A stretch of 64,000 nucleotides of DNA from Micropterus salmoides. Its lineage: Eukaryota; Chordata; Actinopteri; Centrarchiformes; Centrarchidae. Both the position numbers and the translations under genes were made by a program. How positions within the stretch are numbered: the stretch's first letter is position 1; the number at the start of each line of letters is the position of its first letter. This document shows positions 60,701-64,000 of this stretch, in pieces. The stretch lies in contig NW_024041039.1 of NCBI RefSeq assembly GCF_014851395.1, positions 2,490,360 to 2,554,359 of the forward strand, in the 5' to 3' direction. The notes under the pieces are model-generated. The model had not been told where the DNA came from, did no database searches, and worked only from the letters and a program-made list of their open reading frames with translations.

Positions 60701-62786
60701 GTGGAACCACACGATTGGCTGAAATATGTTTCCTGCTTTGGCTGTTTAAATGCAGGCGATCGGCAATCTAGCGGGAAGGGCGGGATAATCGCCGTCTTTG
60801 CCGTTACGGGCCTTCCCCACAGCGTTGTATTGAGGATGTGACTGGGTGGCGTGTCTCCTCTATAAAATATCTCTGGTTTACAATCCCACTTCCTGCTTTG
60901 ACCTTGTGTACTTGCTGTAGTTGTGTGAAGTGTGTGATTATTACCAACATTTTCAGTTTGATGTCCGGTTAAAGTGTTTTAGATAATCTGCCTAAACTTT
61001 GTGCTGCTTGTTGGCTAACCAGCTAACCTGTGTCTGCTCGTCAGTGAGCATGTTCACCACGTGGTCCACCAACATAAAAGCTCCGGTGCATCCTGTTCTC
61101 GCCTCCGCGGGGACGGGTAACCCGGAGGTGAGGCGGAGAGCGTTTCCAACACGGTGTTGTCTACAGACCGACAGGTGAGCACAGACAAATGCTCCTGATG
61201 CTGACCCAGTGGATGGGGGTCAGACCTGGGCGAGATGCTCTGTAGCACGGAGAAAGTAAGAGGTCTCACTCTGCCACTTTTTCCCAGTACCACAAACTAA
61301 CATTTCCCTTCTTCTTTGGATTAGGGAGACGAGACGCTACAGCGCCGTATTGCTGCCATACTGTTTATTATTTAAATTTTCTACATCGCCCAGTAGTGTA
61401 CAGATATTCAGTTATCCAGGTTGAGTTAAGTGCGCAGAGTAAAATCAATTTCTCCAGCTGCTCCCGGGTCTTTAAACAGCTTCCTCCTCGTGAGTAATTG
61501 TAGCGTAATGTCATTTTGTTTTAAGTTGTATTGAAATAAGGATAGCTCAGGAACCAGTGTTGAATTCAGTTGTATGCACCACTAAAGCTAAAATCTTTTT
61601 GTTCCCGCAGTGATTAAGCTGATTTCTGCCTCGTCTCTTTTGCAACAGTGACTGAGGCTCATGGGTATCGTAGTGTTTAGTCATCCACCAAACCAACTCT
61701 GTTAAACTGCAGGTTTTTAATAGCAACAGAACTCATGCTAGTTGATCAAAAAACTGTCCCCTTTAAAAGATGCATGAATATGTGACATTAGTTTTTTGTG
61801 TCCGTTTGGTGGAATTGTGTCCTTTTTGTGGGAAAATGTTCTAAACAATGAAGTGGAAAATTCACACTTCCAGGTGAACTCTGCATTTTTACCTTTGACA
61901 TTTGTTTTATCGTCTTTTCCACCACTGGAAAACTTTATTATCCCAGTTGTTTATCTTCTCTTGCTGCTGCCAACATCTCCTCCTGTTTCAGGCGACTTGG
62001 TTTCTGATCATAAAACGGCTCCATTTTTGTCTCCCAGCATGCATCTGGGAAGACTTCTGGTTACAGGCTCACATTAATCACCTGCGGTTGGTTGCCCACA
62101 GGAGGGAAAGTCATCACATTCATGCGTGAACATTTGACTGAAATGTAAAATTTAAAAAAAGGCTCTCTAATTACATTTTGGCCCCCACGCCCTCCCCTTC
62201 TTTTTTTTTTTTTAACATGCTTTTTATGAACTCTGAAGGGCATTTCAGCCCAGAGGCTCTGGTTACTTTCTGTCCCTTTTACAGAACACAGGGTCCATGC
62301 AGAGCTTTAAAAGTGGAATCCTAAATTGGATAACAATGTAATATAAGATAATAAAGATTGTGGTCACGCTCTGATGCTGGCTTTAGTCATATGTGATGTT
62401 GCTGCAGATGAAATGTGTCCTCACTACCCTGTGTGCCCTACAGCTACCATGCTACTGTTTATTATTTTATCATTTTAAAGGAAGTGGGGCATATGAGATC
62501 AGATCTAGCTTAGATTTCCCCGGGGGGGGGGGTGTACCTGGTGTGTCACGCAGAGGAAAATATTAAAAATACGGAGCAACGCACGTCTGCTCCAACCAAC
62601 AATATTTCCTGTTTGCTCAGATTGCCAATTCCAACCCCCTGCCGGTGCCTGTGGGAGACCCCGCCAGCGTAGTGGTGGTGGAGAGCGGGCCGGTCCACTA
62701 CGACGACACTGCTGCTGCTGCTGAGGAGGAAGATGAGGAGGAAGAGGAGACTTGTGTCAGCGCCATGGAGATGTTGGGTGGCAACG
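21778..62786 (+). CDS. brf1: BRF1 (TFIIIB 90 kDa subunit), C-terminal part; join of six exons, both ends incomplete
   Basis: The joined exons 21778-21839, 22155-22236, 22457-22512, 25154-25419, 53070-53121 and 62621-62786 give 684 nt in one open frame with 227 complete codons. The product matches the C-terminal third of vertebrate BRF1. In order it has the ELDLSGIDD motif, a charged helix with ALWMAEN, IAKEKELGIYKERK, the block IGKMLEQKKISSKINYDIL, GKRLQPFISGQP, then VESGPVHY and a Glu/Asp-rich tail. BRF1 bridges TBP and Pol III at tRNA, 5S and other Pol III promoters in the nucleus, and the conserved block here is the part that clamps TBP. The zinc ribbon and cyclin repeats lie in exons outside the window, as does the last exon with the stop codon. 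Zebrafish has brf1a and brf1b; I cannot say which paralogue this is. Homology was recognised by eye, not by a search. Confidence 0.93.
22155..22236 (+). CDS. brf1: BRF1 exon (charged helix of TBP-binding region)
   Basis: The acceptor is CTGCAG ending at 22154 and the donor is GTACTT at 22237. The exon is 82 nt, starts in phase 0 and leaves one base over. It encodes YLLSDKEIKVKTALWMAENS followed by DYLKEQK. In human BRF1 the equivalent stretch has the same Leu/Ile spacing and the conserved Trp-Met pair, so it belongs to the helical part of the TBP-contacting domain. The 315-bp intron before it shows no repeat that I recognise. Confidence 0.93.
22457..22512 (+). CDS. brf1: BRF1 exon (KEKELGIYKERK segment)
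   Basis: The acceptor is TTTCAG ending at 22456 and the donor is GTAACA at 22513. The exon is 56 nt: two bases complete the Glu codon started in the preceding exon, then 18 codons follow to phase 0. It encodes EKEAKIAKEKELGIYKERK, almost identical to the vertebrate BRF1 consensus. The run is strongly basic/acidic and predicted helical. A longer open frame runs from 22255 through this exon, but its upstream part is the 220-bp intron. Confidence 0.93.
22513..23242. other. BRF1 intron, 5' part
   Basis: Intron between exons 22457-22512 and 25154-25419. No gene or recognisable repeat in this part. Confidence 0.6.
23243..23654 (+). mobile_element. Non-autonomous 'GGGCGATATGGCC' MITE, apparently complete
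   Basis: The left end is TAGGGCATGACGATAAAACA followed by ATAACAATAATTATCGCGAT. The right end is GATAATTATCACAATAACAT then TTTTGGCCATATCGTCCAGC and CCTA. The two ends are imperfect inverted repeats of about 45 bp. The interior is AT-rich; the ORF 23425-23658 runs through it and has no domain. The family is common in teleosts and usually assigned to hAT; I state that class from memory. Confidence 0.7.
23655..25153. other. BRF1 intron, 3' part
   Basis: No recognised element. Short ORFs only; ends with the acceptor of exon 25154. Confidence 0.6.
25154..25419 (+). CDS. brf1: BRF1 exon (core TBP-clamp block and basic linker)
   Basis: The acceptor is GACAG ending at 25153 and the donor is AG|GTCGGT at 25420. 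It is the largest exon here (266 nt, 88 codons plus two bases). It encodes a PRGPRKK basic stretch, ASTADEAIGKMLEQKKISSK and INYDILKDLNIKS. These are the most conserved residues of the BRF1 C-terminal half and in yeast Brf1 run along the TBP surface. A Lys/Arg/Ser/Pro-rich linker follows and ends in LSTPLSTLGK. The donor fits the consensus poorly at +3 and +4 yet begins a 27.65-kb intron. GC content is visibly higher than in the flanking introns. Confidence 0.94.
26158..26215. repeat. Dispersed repeat end 'CACTCAGTGGCCACTTTATT'
   Basis: CACTCAGTGGCCACTTTATT followed by AGGTACACC is a motif found at the end of a very common fish interspersed repeat, then TGCAATCTGATGCAGTCCAA. The extent beyond 26215 is uncertain and the class was not determined. 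Confidence 0.6.
26216..27434. other. Intronic stretch with two C runs
   Basis: Runs of 12 C (27022-27033) and 17 C (27072-27088) occur; on the complement they are G runs. The 162-residue ORF at 26844-27332 passes through both and is low-complexity. Otherwise unrecognised. Confidence 0.5.
27435..27560. repeat. L2-like LINE 3' tail fragment
   Basis: TCAAGTCAAATGAAATGTAT then TTCTAAAGTGCTCTAACAAA resembles the 'TTTATAAAGCGCTTT' tails of fish L2-like elements. Degraded and short. Confidence 0.4.
27731..27752. repeat. (GT)n microsatellite
   Basis: About 10 uninterrupted GT units, ending in TGGGTCAG. Confidence 0.9.
28010..28165. repeat. Dispersed repeat with 'GGAGCCGGGGATCGAAC' motif
   Basis: AAAGCGCTTTACATTTCTTG, TTGTCCAAGGACACCTGGAC and GAGGAGCCGGGGATCGAACT give the order typical of a fish retroposon-like repeat, related in layout to 47285-47505. 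The two overlapping ORFs at 27986-28249 are by-products. Confidence 0.6.
28166..29045. other. Intronic unique stretch
   Basis: No recognised gene or repeat; short domain-free ORFs only. Confidence 0.45.
29046..29859. mobile_element. Dispersed repeat 'TAGACTG...GACCCGGA', interrupted copy
   Basis: The left part (TAGACCGTATAAAAGAAGTG, TTGAAGCCTCGAGTTT) and right part (GGGACCATAATTTACTAAAT, GGAGTCGCCCCCTGCTGGCT, TTTTCAGACCCGGAG) are the two halves of one very common fish repeat. Between them, at 29262-29448, sits a different repeat. Non-coding. A partial copy is at 16326. Confidence 0.65.
29262..29448. repeat. L2-type/tRNA-like tail repeat inserted in the 29-kb repeat
   Basis: ACATTTATTCATTTAGCTGA then CGCTTTTTC begins it; GTTAAGTGTCTTGCTCAGGG then ACACATTGGTG and TTCAAACCCGTGTCTCTCAC then ATCCACTGCACCATCAC end it. 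This order is typical of a fish interspersed repeat that interrupts the host repeat. Confidence 0.65.
29860..34149. other. Intronic stretch with two CT-rich tracts
   Basis: + strand pyrimidine-rich tracts lie at about 32040-32260 and 32860-33260. The ORFs across them (up to 183 residues at 32719-33270) are Ser/Leu/Phe/Pro-rich and shadowed by charged ORFs on the other strand. Unique sequence elsewhere; no gene supported. Confidence 0.55.
34150..34420. repeat. Dispersed repeat, 'AGTACTTTTACTT' family, degraded copy
   Basis: AAAAGTAGCATTACCACAGT then GTAAAAATCC, GTATTAAAAGTACTTTTTGT and GAGTGATGTATTGTAAAAGT share the pattern of the copies at 430 and 15715 in inverse orientation. Confidence 0.5.
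34802..34827. repeat. (GT)n microsatellite
   Basis: About 13 uninterrupted GT units. Confidence 0.95.
34828..38159. other. Intronic stretch, mostly unique
   Basis: At 35532-35924 both strands are open for more than 110 codons, without recognised domains. 36180-36460 is purine-rich (GAGGGAGG-type) on the + strand. An interrupted T run of about 30 bases lies at 37379-37412. No gene is supported. Confidence 0.5.
38160..38400. repeat. Dispersed repeat, 'AGTACTTTTACTT' family, copy 4
   Basis: CTTCTGCTGCATTACATCTC then CAGAGGCAAGTACTGTACTT and TTTACTCCTGTGCATTTATT match the copy at 15715 block for block. Confidence 0.65.
39140..39365 (-). repeat. L2-like LINE 3' end, second copy
   Basis: TTATAGAGCACTTTTAAAAC, AAAGTGCTTTATAAGAATCA and AAAATCAGGGAAGGCTCTCT correspond to 5449-5680 of the first copy (GTAGAGCACTTTT and AAAATCAGGAAAGGCTCTCC). 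Only the non-coding tail and a few terminal codons remain. Confidence 0.7.
39366..43049. other. Intronic stretch, mostly unique
   Basis: GC-rich complex sequence at 40640-40870 includes an X-box-like palindrome. 39700-39760 is GGA-rich. ORFs at 40488-40868 and 41230-42207 have no domain. No gene is supported. Confidence 0.5.
40705..40718. promoter_or_regulatory. RFX X-box-like palindrome
   Basis: GTCGCCATGGAGAC is close to the RFX consensus GTTGCCATGGAAAC, differing at two positions. It lies in GC-rich unique sequence with ATTAATCGCC 120 bp away. Presence of the motif is seen; function as an enhancer site is inference. Confidence 0.35.
43050..43424 (+). mobile_element. tRNA-derived SINE candidate with poly-A tail
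   Basis: The head, CACTGGTTAGCTCAGTTGGT then AGAGC, is a good A-box/D-arm of a tRNA, and GTGTTGGACTCCC about 35 bp later is a degraded B-box. A body of about 290 bp follows and ends TTGATTAATGTGCACTGTCC then CTGTTAAATT and 15 A. The anticodon stem does not pair, so this is not a functional tRNA. Inserted in the + orientation of BRF1. The ORF 43159-43386 is a by-product. Confidence 0.6.
43600..43868 (-). repeat. Inverted copy of the 13345-13627 hAT-like segment
   Basis: On the complement it reads CAGAGGGGTTCAAAACTGGG then AGGCGGGTCTCCC, AAACTGTTTCAG-CGAGGCTCAG, GAAGTTATGTCAAACAGTAA, CTTGGCTCAAC and GTGATCATATAACAATCATG, matching 13345-13627 in the same order. The far end seen at 13991-14017 is not recognisable here. 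Confidence 0.75.
43869..45979. other. Intronic stretch, mostly unique
   Basis: A short (GT)n is at 44953-44971. 45160-45560 is complex, even-composition sequence with several ATTA/TAAT cores and no repeat signature, a candidate conserved non-coding block. No gene is supported. Confidence 0.45.
45980..46015. repeat. (GT)n microsatellite, long pure tract
   Basis: About 18 uninterrupted GT units, followed 70 bp later by a longer degenerate GT tract. Confidence 0.97.
46087..46196. repeat. Degenerate GT/TTTGTGTG tract
   Basis: Alternating TGTGTG with TTCCTGTT, TTTGTC and TTTCTG interruptions. Three overlapping ORFs encode Cys/Val repeats from it; these are not real proteins. Confidence 0.9.
46717..46736. 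repeat. (GCA)n microsatellite
   Basis: About six GCA units in a row. Confidence 0.9.
46737..47077. other. Intronic stretch, unrecognised
   Basis: AT-rich unique sequence, no gene or repeat recognised. Confidence 0.4.
47078..47240. repeat. Percomorph dispersed repeat with 'GCTAAATGCTAACATC', direct copy
   Basis: TTGAGCTAAATGCTAACATC then AACACGCTAACATGCTGACA, GATCACCAGAGTGACTGCAG, TTCGTCCTGAAAGCGACATG and TCCAGTAGTTGTAAAGAGAT then TTCACTCC follow the order of a well-known fish repeat. The inverse copy is at 50170. Confidence 0.65.
47285..47505. repeat. Dispersed repeat 'CAAAGCGCTTT...CCGGGAAT...GCCGCC'
   Basis: GTAGCGCCTTTCTTGTCTCA, CCAAAGCGCTTTGCACCCCT, GCCACCTGCTCACCAGAAAG, GGGAGCAATTTGGGGTTCAG and GGCGACCCGGTCTACCTCTA then AACCACAGCCGCC are successive blocks of a common teleost repeat. 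ORFs 47187-47536 on both strands are by-products. Confidence 0.7.
47506..50169. other. Intronic stretch with CT-rich tract
   Basis: 49010-49310 is pyrimidine-rich on the + strand (CCTCCCTCCTCGCC-type). ORFs of 114-137 residues at 48924-49342 come from it. 49490-49770 is GC-rich unique sequence. No gene is supported. Confidence 0.5.
50170..50360. repeat. Percomorph dispersed repeat, inverse copy of 47078 family
   Basis: TGGTCCACCACTTTGGTCTG then GTCTGAAATATGACAGCGTC, TGTTGGATAGATTGGCATTT, CGGTGCCCAGCGGGTGAATC and CTGGTGATCC, the reverse of the order seen at 47140-47240. Confidence 0.65.
50647..50703. repeat. 17-bp tandem repeat, 3.35 copies
   Basis: The unit CCTGGTTCTGACGGAGT is perfect at 50647, 50664 and 50681, with a partial copy from 50698. 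Confidence 0.97.
50704..53069. other. Intronic stretch before exon 53070
   Basis: No recognised repeat. The 154-residue ORF at 52468-52932 has no domain and no coding signature that I can see. Ends with the branch/pyrimidine region and acceptor of exon 53070. Confidence 0.5.
53070..53121 (+). CDS. brf1: BRF1 short exon (RLQPFISGQPHKKLAAEQ)
   Basis: The acceptor is TTGCAG ending at 53069 and the donor is CAG|GTGAGC at 53122, a strong match. The exon is 52 nt: one base completes the Arg codon, then 17 codons follow to phase 0. The peptide RLQPFISGQPHKKLAAEQ aligns with the KRLRPLVSTQPAKK region of human BRF1. A competing AG lies at 53075-53076; using it would remove 7 nt and shift the frame, so the first AG is preferred. 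The exon sits alone between introns of 27.65 kb and 9.5 kb. Confidence 0.9.
53617..53653. repeat. C run followed by (GT)n
   Basis: Twelve C at 53617-53628, then ATACGTGTGTGT continuing as about 11 GT units. Confidence 0.9.
54218..54474. mobile_element. Tc1-type MITE, 257 bp, near-perfect TIRs and TA target duplication
   Basis: The left end is CAGTGGGGAGAACAAGTATT then TGATATACTGCTGATTTTAC; the right end is its inverse, GTATCAAATACTTGTTCTCC then CCACTG. TA dinucleotides flank it at 54216-54217 and 54475-54476. The interior (GCATGTAGAGGTCTGTAATT, CAACTGTGAGAGACGGAATC) is the subterminal region of a larger fish Tc1 element, so this is an internal-deletion derivative. Well preserved compared with the other elements here. 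Confidence 0.92.
54615..54720. repeat. Dispersed repeat shared with 12236-12356
   Basis: TTGGGGACTATTTTCAGCAA and GACTGAGTCAGAATAAACTA plus CA match the 12-kb copy. Class unknown. Confidence 0.55.
54721..54758. repeat. (GT)n microsatellite, 19 units
   Basis: Uninterrupted GT tract directly after the ACTACA end of the shared repeat. Confidence 0.97.
54759..55947. other. Intronic stretch, unrecognised
   Basis: No gene or repeat recognised. ORFs at 55403-55759 lack a domain. Confidence 0.45.
55948..55967 (+). promoter_or_regulatory. ZNF143/THAP11-like motif (SBS)
   Basis: AACTACGACTCCCAAGGTGC is close to the known ZNF143 site ACTACAATTCCCAGAATGC. Motif seen; binding is inference. Confidence 0.35.
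56060..56190. repeat. Dispersed repeat with 'ACTCATGGGTGTTGTAGTTT' motif
   Basis: GACTGGCCTCTTTCCCATCG, CAGCAGCTGAGACTCATGGG then TGTTGTAGTTTTTGGAGCCA and CACACAAACCA resemble 61620-61690 (TCTCTTTTGCAACAGTGACT, GAGGCTCATGGGTATCGTAG, CATCCACCAAACCA). The complement of 56121-56141 is a ZNF143-like core. Confidence 0.5.
56191..57739. other. Intronic stretch with CT-rich tract and G run
   Basis: A 14-base G run is at 56406-56419. 56560-56800 is pyrimidine-rich with (TCC)n at 56764-56784; the 187-residue ORF 56544-57107 begins in it. 56820-57120 is unique sequence with a CCATTGGCTGAG CCAAT-type box and an X-box-like site. No gene is supported. Confidence 0.5.
56908..56920. promoter_or_regulatory. 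RFX X-box-like site
   Basis: GTTACTTAGCAAC (complement GTTGCTAAGTAAC) fits the X-box half-site pattern with near two-fold symmetry. It lies about 60 bp upstream of a CCAAT-type box. Function is inference. Confidence 0.35.
57740..57885. repeat. L2-like LINE 3' tail fragment
   Basis: GGCAAGACAAATGTATTGGT then ATAGCACCTTTGAACAAGAC and AGTGTAAAGTCTTTACATCA follow the 'TTTGTATAGCAC...AAGTGCTTTACAT' pattern of fish L2-like 3' ends. Confidence 0.5.
57893..57973. repeat. Non-LTR retrotransposon 3' tail with ATGG repeat
   Basis: CTTTCGCCCGATGTCAGCTG then GGATTGGCTCCAGCCCCCTG and GCAAGATAAGCGGTCGACCA followed by TGGATGGATGG is a widely seen teleost LINE 3' tail, probably RTE/Rex3-type. Only the tail is present. 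Confidence 0.7.
57974..61619. other. Intronic stretch with purine-rich tract and inverted repeat
   Basis: 59440-59660 is purine-rich on the + strand (GGAAGGAATGAAGGAG-type), the mirror of the CT-rich tracts elsewhere. 60380-60850 holds a dispersed-repeat-like segment (GCAGCCATCTTGGCAACGCC) and a long inverted repeat. No gene is supported. Confidence 0.5.
60629..60686. repeat. Inverted repeat, 24-bp arms (22/24) with 10-bp loop
   Basis: Arm 60629-60652 starts GTTATACTTCTACTG and ends CGCGT. Arm 60663-60686 is its reverse complement except at two positions. The loop is CACCACTACC. Confidence 0.95.
61620..61700. repeat. Second copy of the 'CTCATGGGT...GTAGT' dispersed repeat
   Basis: Matches 56090-56160 as described there; the ZNF143-like core is more decayed (CTCATGGGTATCGTAGTG). 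Confidence 0.45.
61701..62620. other. Intronic stretch before exon 62621
   Basis: T run near 62202-62212 and G run 62522-62532. No gene or repeat recognised. Confidence 0.5.
62621..62786 (+). CDS. brf1: BRF1 penultimate exon (VESGPVHY motif and acidic tail)
   Basis: The acceptor is TGCTCAG ending at 62620 and the donor is ACG|GTCAGT at 62787. The exon is 166 nt, starts in phase 0 and leaves one base over. It encodes IANSNPLPVPVGDP, then VVVVESGPVHYDD, four Ala, an almost uninterrupted Glu/Asp run, and CVSAMEMLGGN. Human BRF1 has VESGPVSY, an acidic run and CVSALQMMGSN at the same place, followed by one short exon encoding a DYG...DDGY-like end. That last exon was not found in 62787-64000. 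The Ala and Glu runs come from GCT and GAG/GAA repeats and may vary in length. Confidence 0.92.
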
Positions 62787-63126
62787 GTCAGTTTAAACAC
62801 ACACAGTGTGAAACAGACTTCTGTCAATCACTCGTATGTTGTTGTTGTTAAAATGTATTATGTACACAAACAATTATGCAAAACATTATTCCAATAATCC
62901 CCAAACAGTAGCGCAGAAACCAACCCAGTGACACAACATGACAGATTTACCACAGACACAAACGGAGCCGCTGAAGCTGCAGAATATTGTGTAATATACA
63001 CTAACATCACACAGCCTGTCATCTCAGAGCTCCACTAAGTCGTCTTATCTATATAAAAAGCAATTCCCCCCCCCAAAATAATCATAATGGTGATTATTTT
63101 CATTAGAATCTGTTGATTGATTTGAT

Positions 63127-63300
63127 TGACTGGGCGGCATCAGCTCAGTCCATGGAGACTTGGCTTGGGAACCGGAGCGTGGACCCCTGCCAAAGGTCAC
63201 CCTGACCAAGGCCAAGGGACCCCTTTCTGCTCCTCTGGCGTCGCACAGTGGCTGTCCACTGCTCCTGATGGGTAAAATGCAGAGAACTAACAACCCCCCC
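63127..63300. mobile_element. Degraded tRNA-derived SINE
   Basis: GACTGGGCGGCATCAGCTCA then GTCCATGG, TTGGCTTGGGAACCGGAGCG, ACCCCTTTCTGCTCCTCTGG and GCACAGTGGCTGTCCACTGC then TCCTGATGGGTAAAATGCAG follow the order of a common percomorph SINE. The internal B-box is lost. Confidence 0.65.
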
Positions 63301-63577
63301 CCCAACTGAATAAAGTTTTTCTAATGCCTCTCAAAAGTGGATTTCTTGCTACAATACGAGACAAAACAAACTAACGATAAATGTAAATTTCAAAACTATT
63401 TGAAATTGAAAAAGTATAAATGTATATCATGCAAAATGTAGACTTGGACATGGAAGGAGCAGCAAGATTTTTATAATCAATTGTTGAGTTTGTTTCTGGA
63501 AAAAAGACGGAATCAAAAAGTCGGCGGCACAGCAGTCAGGAAAAATGACTTAAAAAAAAGGAAAAACTTAAAGCGGG

Positions 63578-63745
63578 AGTGCAGTGGTGGACAGTAACCA
63601 TGTACATTTACTCAAGTGCTGTAGGTATAAATCTGAGGTGCTTGTACTGTACTTTATTATTCTAATTTATTTATTTTTTTAAAGGAAGTATAATAAAAGA
63701 GTATTTTTTTTTTTTTTTTATAAAATACCTTTAATACTTCTAGTA
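63578..63745. repeat. Dispersed repeat, 'AGTACTTTTACTT' family, copy with clear end
   Basis: GTGCAGTGGTGGACAGTAAC then CATGTACATTTACTCAAGTG is the characteristic end of this family, followed by TTGTACTGTACTTTATTATT and A/T runs. Confidence 0.75.
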
Positions 63746-64000
63746 CATTTTCCTGTTTGTTAGGGCGGCAGTGAGGATTTTGGTACTGGAAGATTCTACA
63801 GATTATTTTATCAATTCATAGATGCATCGTTTTAAGAAGTACTTTTGCTTGGCGGTAACGGGATCAGCTGTGTACGTTGATAGATGATGGATATTTATTG
63901 GTCCTTTCAGAAATTTCATAGTGTGTCATAGAGCAAACATCAGACCAACAACCAGACCGCTGCTTTACCAACACAAACATCACTGCTGTACAAGTTATAC

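Larger units (their letters stand above)
53122..62620 (+). other. BRF1 intron of 9.5 kb
   Basis: Runs from the strong donor GTGAGC to the acceptor TGCTCAG. Contains one intact-ended MITE, microsatellites, three ZNF143-like motifs and a long inverted repeat. No nested gene. Confidence 0.8.
62787..64000 (+). other. Start of the last BRF1 intron
   Basis: Begins with donor GTCAGT. The expected terminal exon (continuing Gly-Asn with Asp-Tyr-Gly) was not recognised. Contains a SINE and an 'AGTACTT' family repeat. Confidence 0.7.

Noticed and set aside
63797..63819. Possible terminal BRF1 exon after CTACAG, giving Asp-Tyr then a short tail and stop
   Set aside because: In frame, but only Asp-Tyr matches; the Gly and acidic residues expected at the BRF1 end are missing.
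1..64000. CRISPR array, operon, phage or bacterial system
   Set aside because: The sequence is vertebrate intronic DNA; the regular repeats found are microsatellites, one 17-bp tandem repeat and dispersed elements.

Overview
The window looks like the inside of a single ray-finned fish (teleost, probably percomorph/acanthomorph) gene. The host gene is recognisable from six + strand exons that encode the C-terminal part of BRF1, the TFIIIB-90 subunit of RNA polymerase III initiation factor TFIIIB. The fish assignment rests on the repeat content: Tc1/mariner elements with TIRs, Rex1/Babar-like and L2-like LINE remnants, hAT-like MITEs, tRNA-derived SINEs, and the 'AGTACTTTTACTT' and 'GCTAAGCTAA' dispersed repeats typical of spiny-rayed fishes. 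There is no sign of a bacterial, viral or CRISPR-type system.

Layout: 1-21777 is intronic or upstream of the first recognised exon. It holds most of the larger mobile elements: an L2-like fragment at 5.4-6.1 kb, a decayed Tc1 at 9.0-10.5 kb abutting a decayed Rex1-like LINE at 10.5-12.1 kb, MITEs at 12.4, 13.3-14.0 and 17.5 kb, and an L2-derived piece at 18.2 kb. BRF1 exons lie at 21778-21839, 22155-22236, 22457-22512 and 25154-25419. A 27.65-kb intron (25420-53069) carries SINEs, MITEs, microsatellites and some unique sequence. It is followed by exon 53070-53121, a 9.5-kb intron, and exon 62621-62786. The last short exon with the stop codon was not found and is expected beyond 64000. The N-terminal half of the protein (zinc ribbon, cyclin folds) is also not here.

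The six exons join in frame (phases 1/0, 0/1, 1/0, 0/2, 2/0, 0/1; 684 nt, 227 complete codons). They encode the conserved TBP-binding homology block of BRF1, then a basic linker and an acidic tail. No second protein-coding gene and no intact RNA gene could be supported; the long ORFs inside the introns come from low-complexity tracts or repeats. The most interesting items are the weak splice donor before the 27.65-kb intron with an open read-through tail, a perfect 22-bp-arm palindrome at 16.1 kb, a 24-bp-arm inverted repeat at 60.6 kb, two RFX X-box-like sites and three ZNF143-like motifs in the introns, and a nested MITE. No convincing new biological system was seen.
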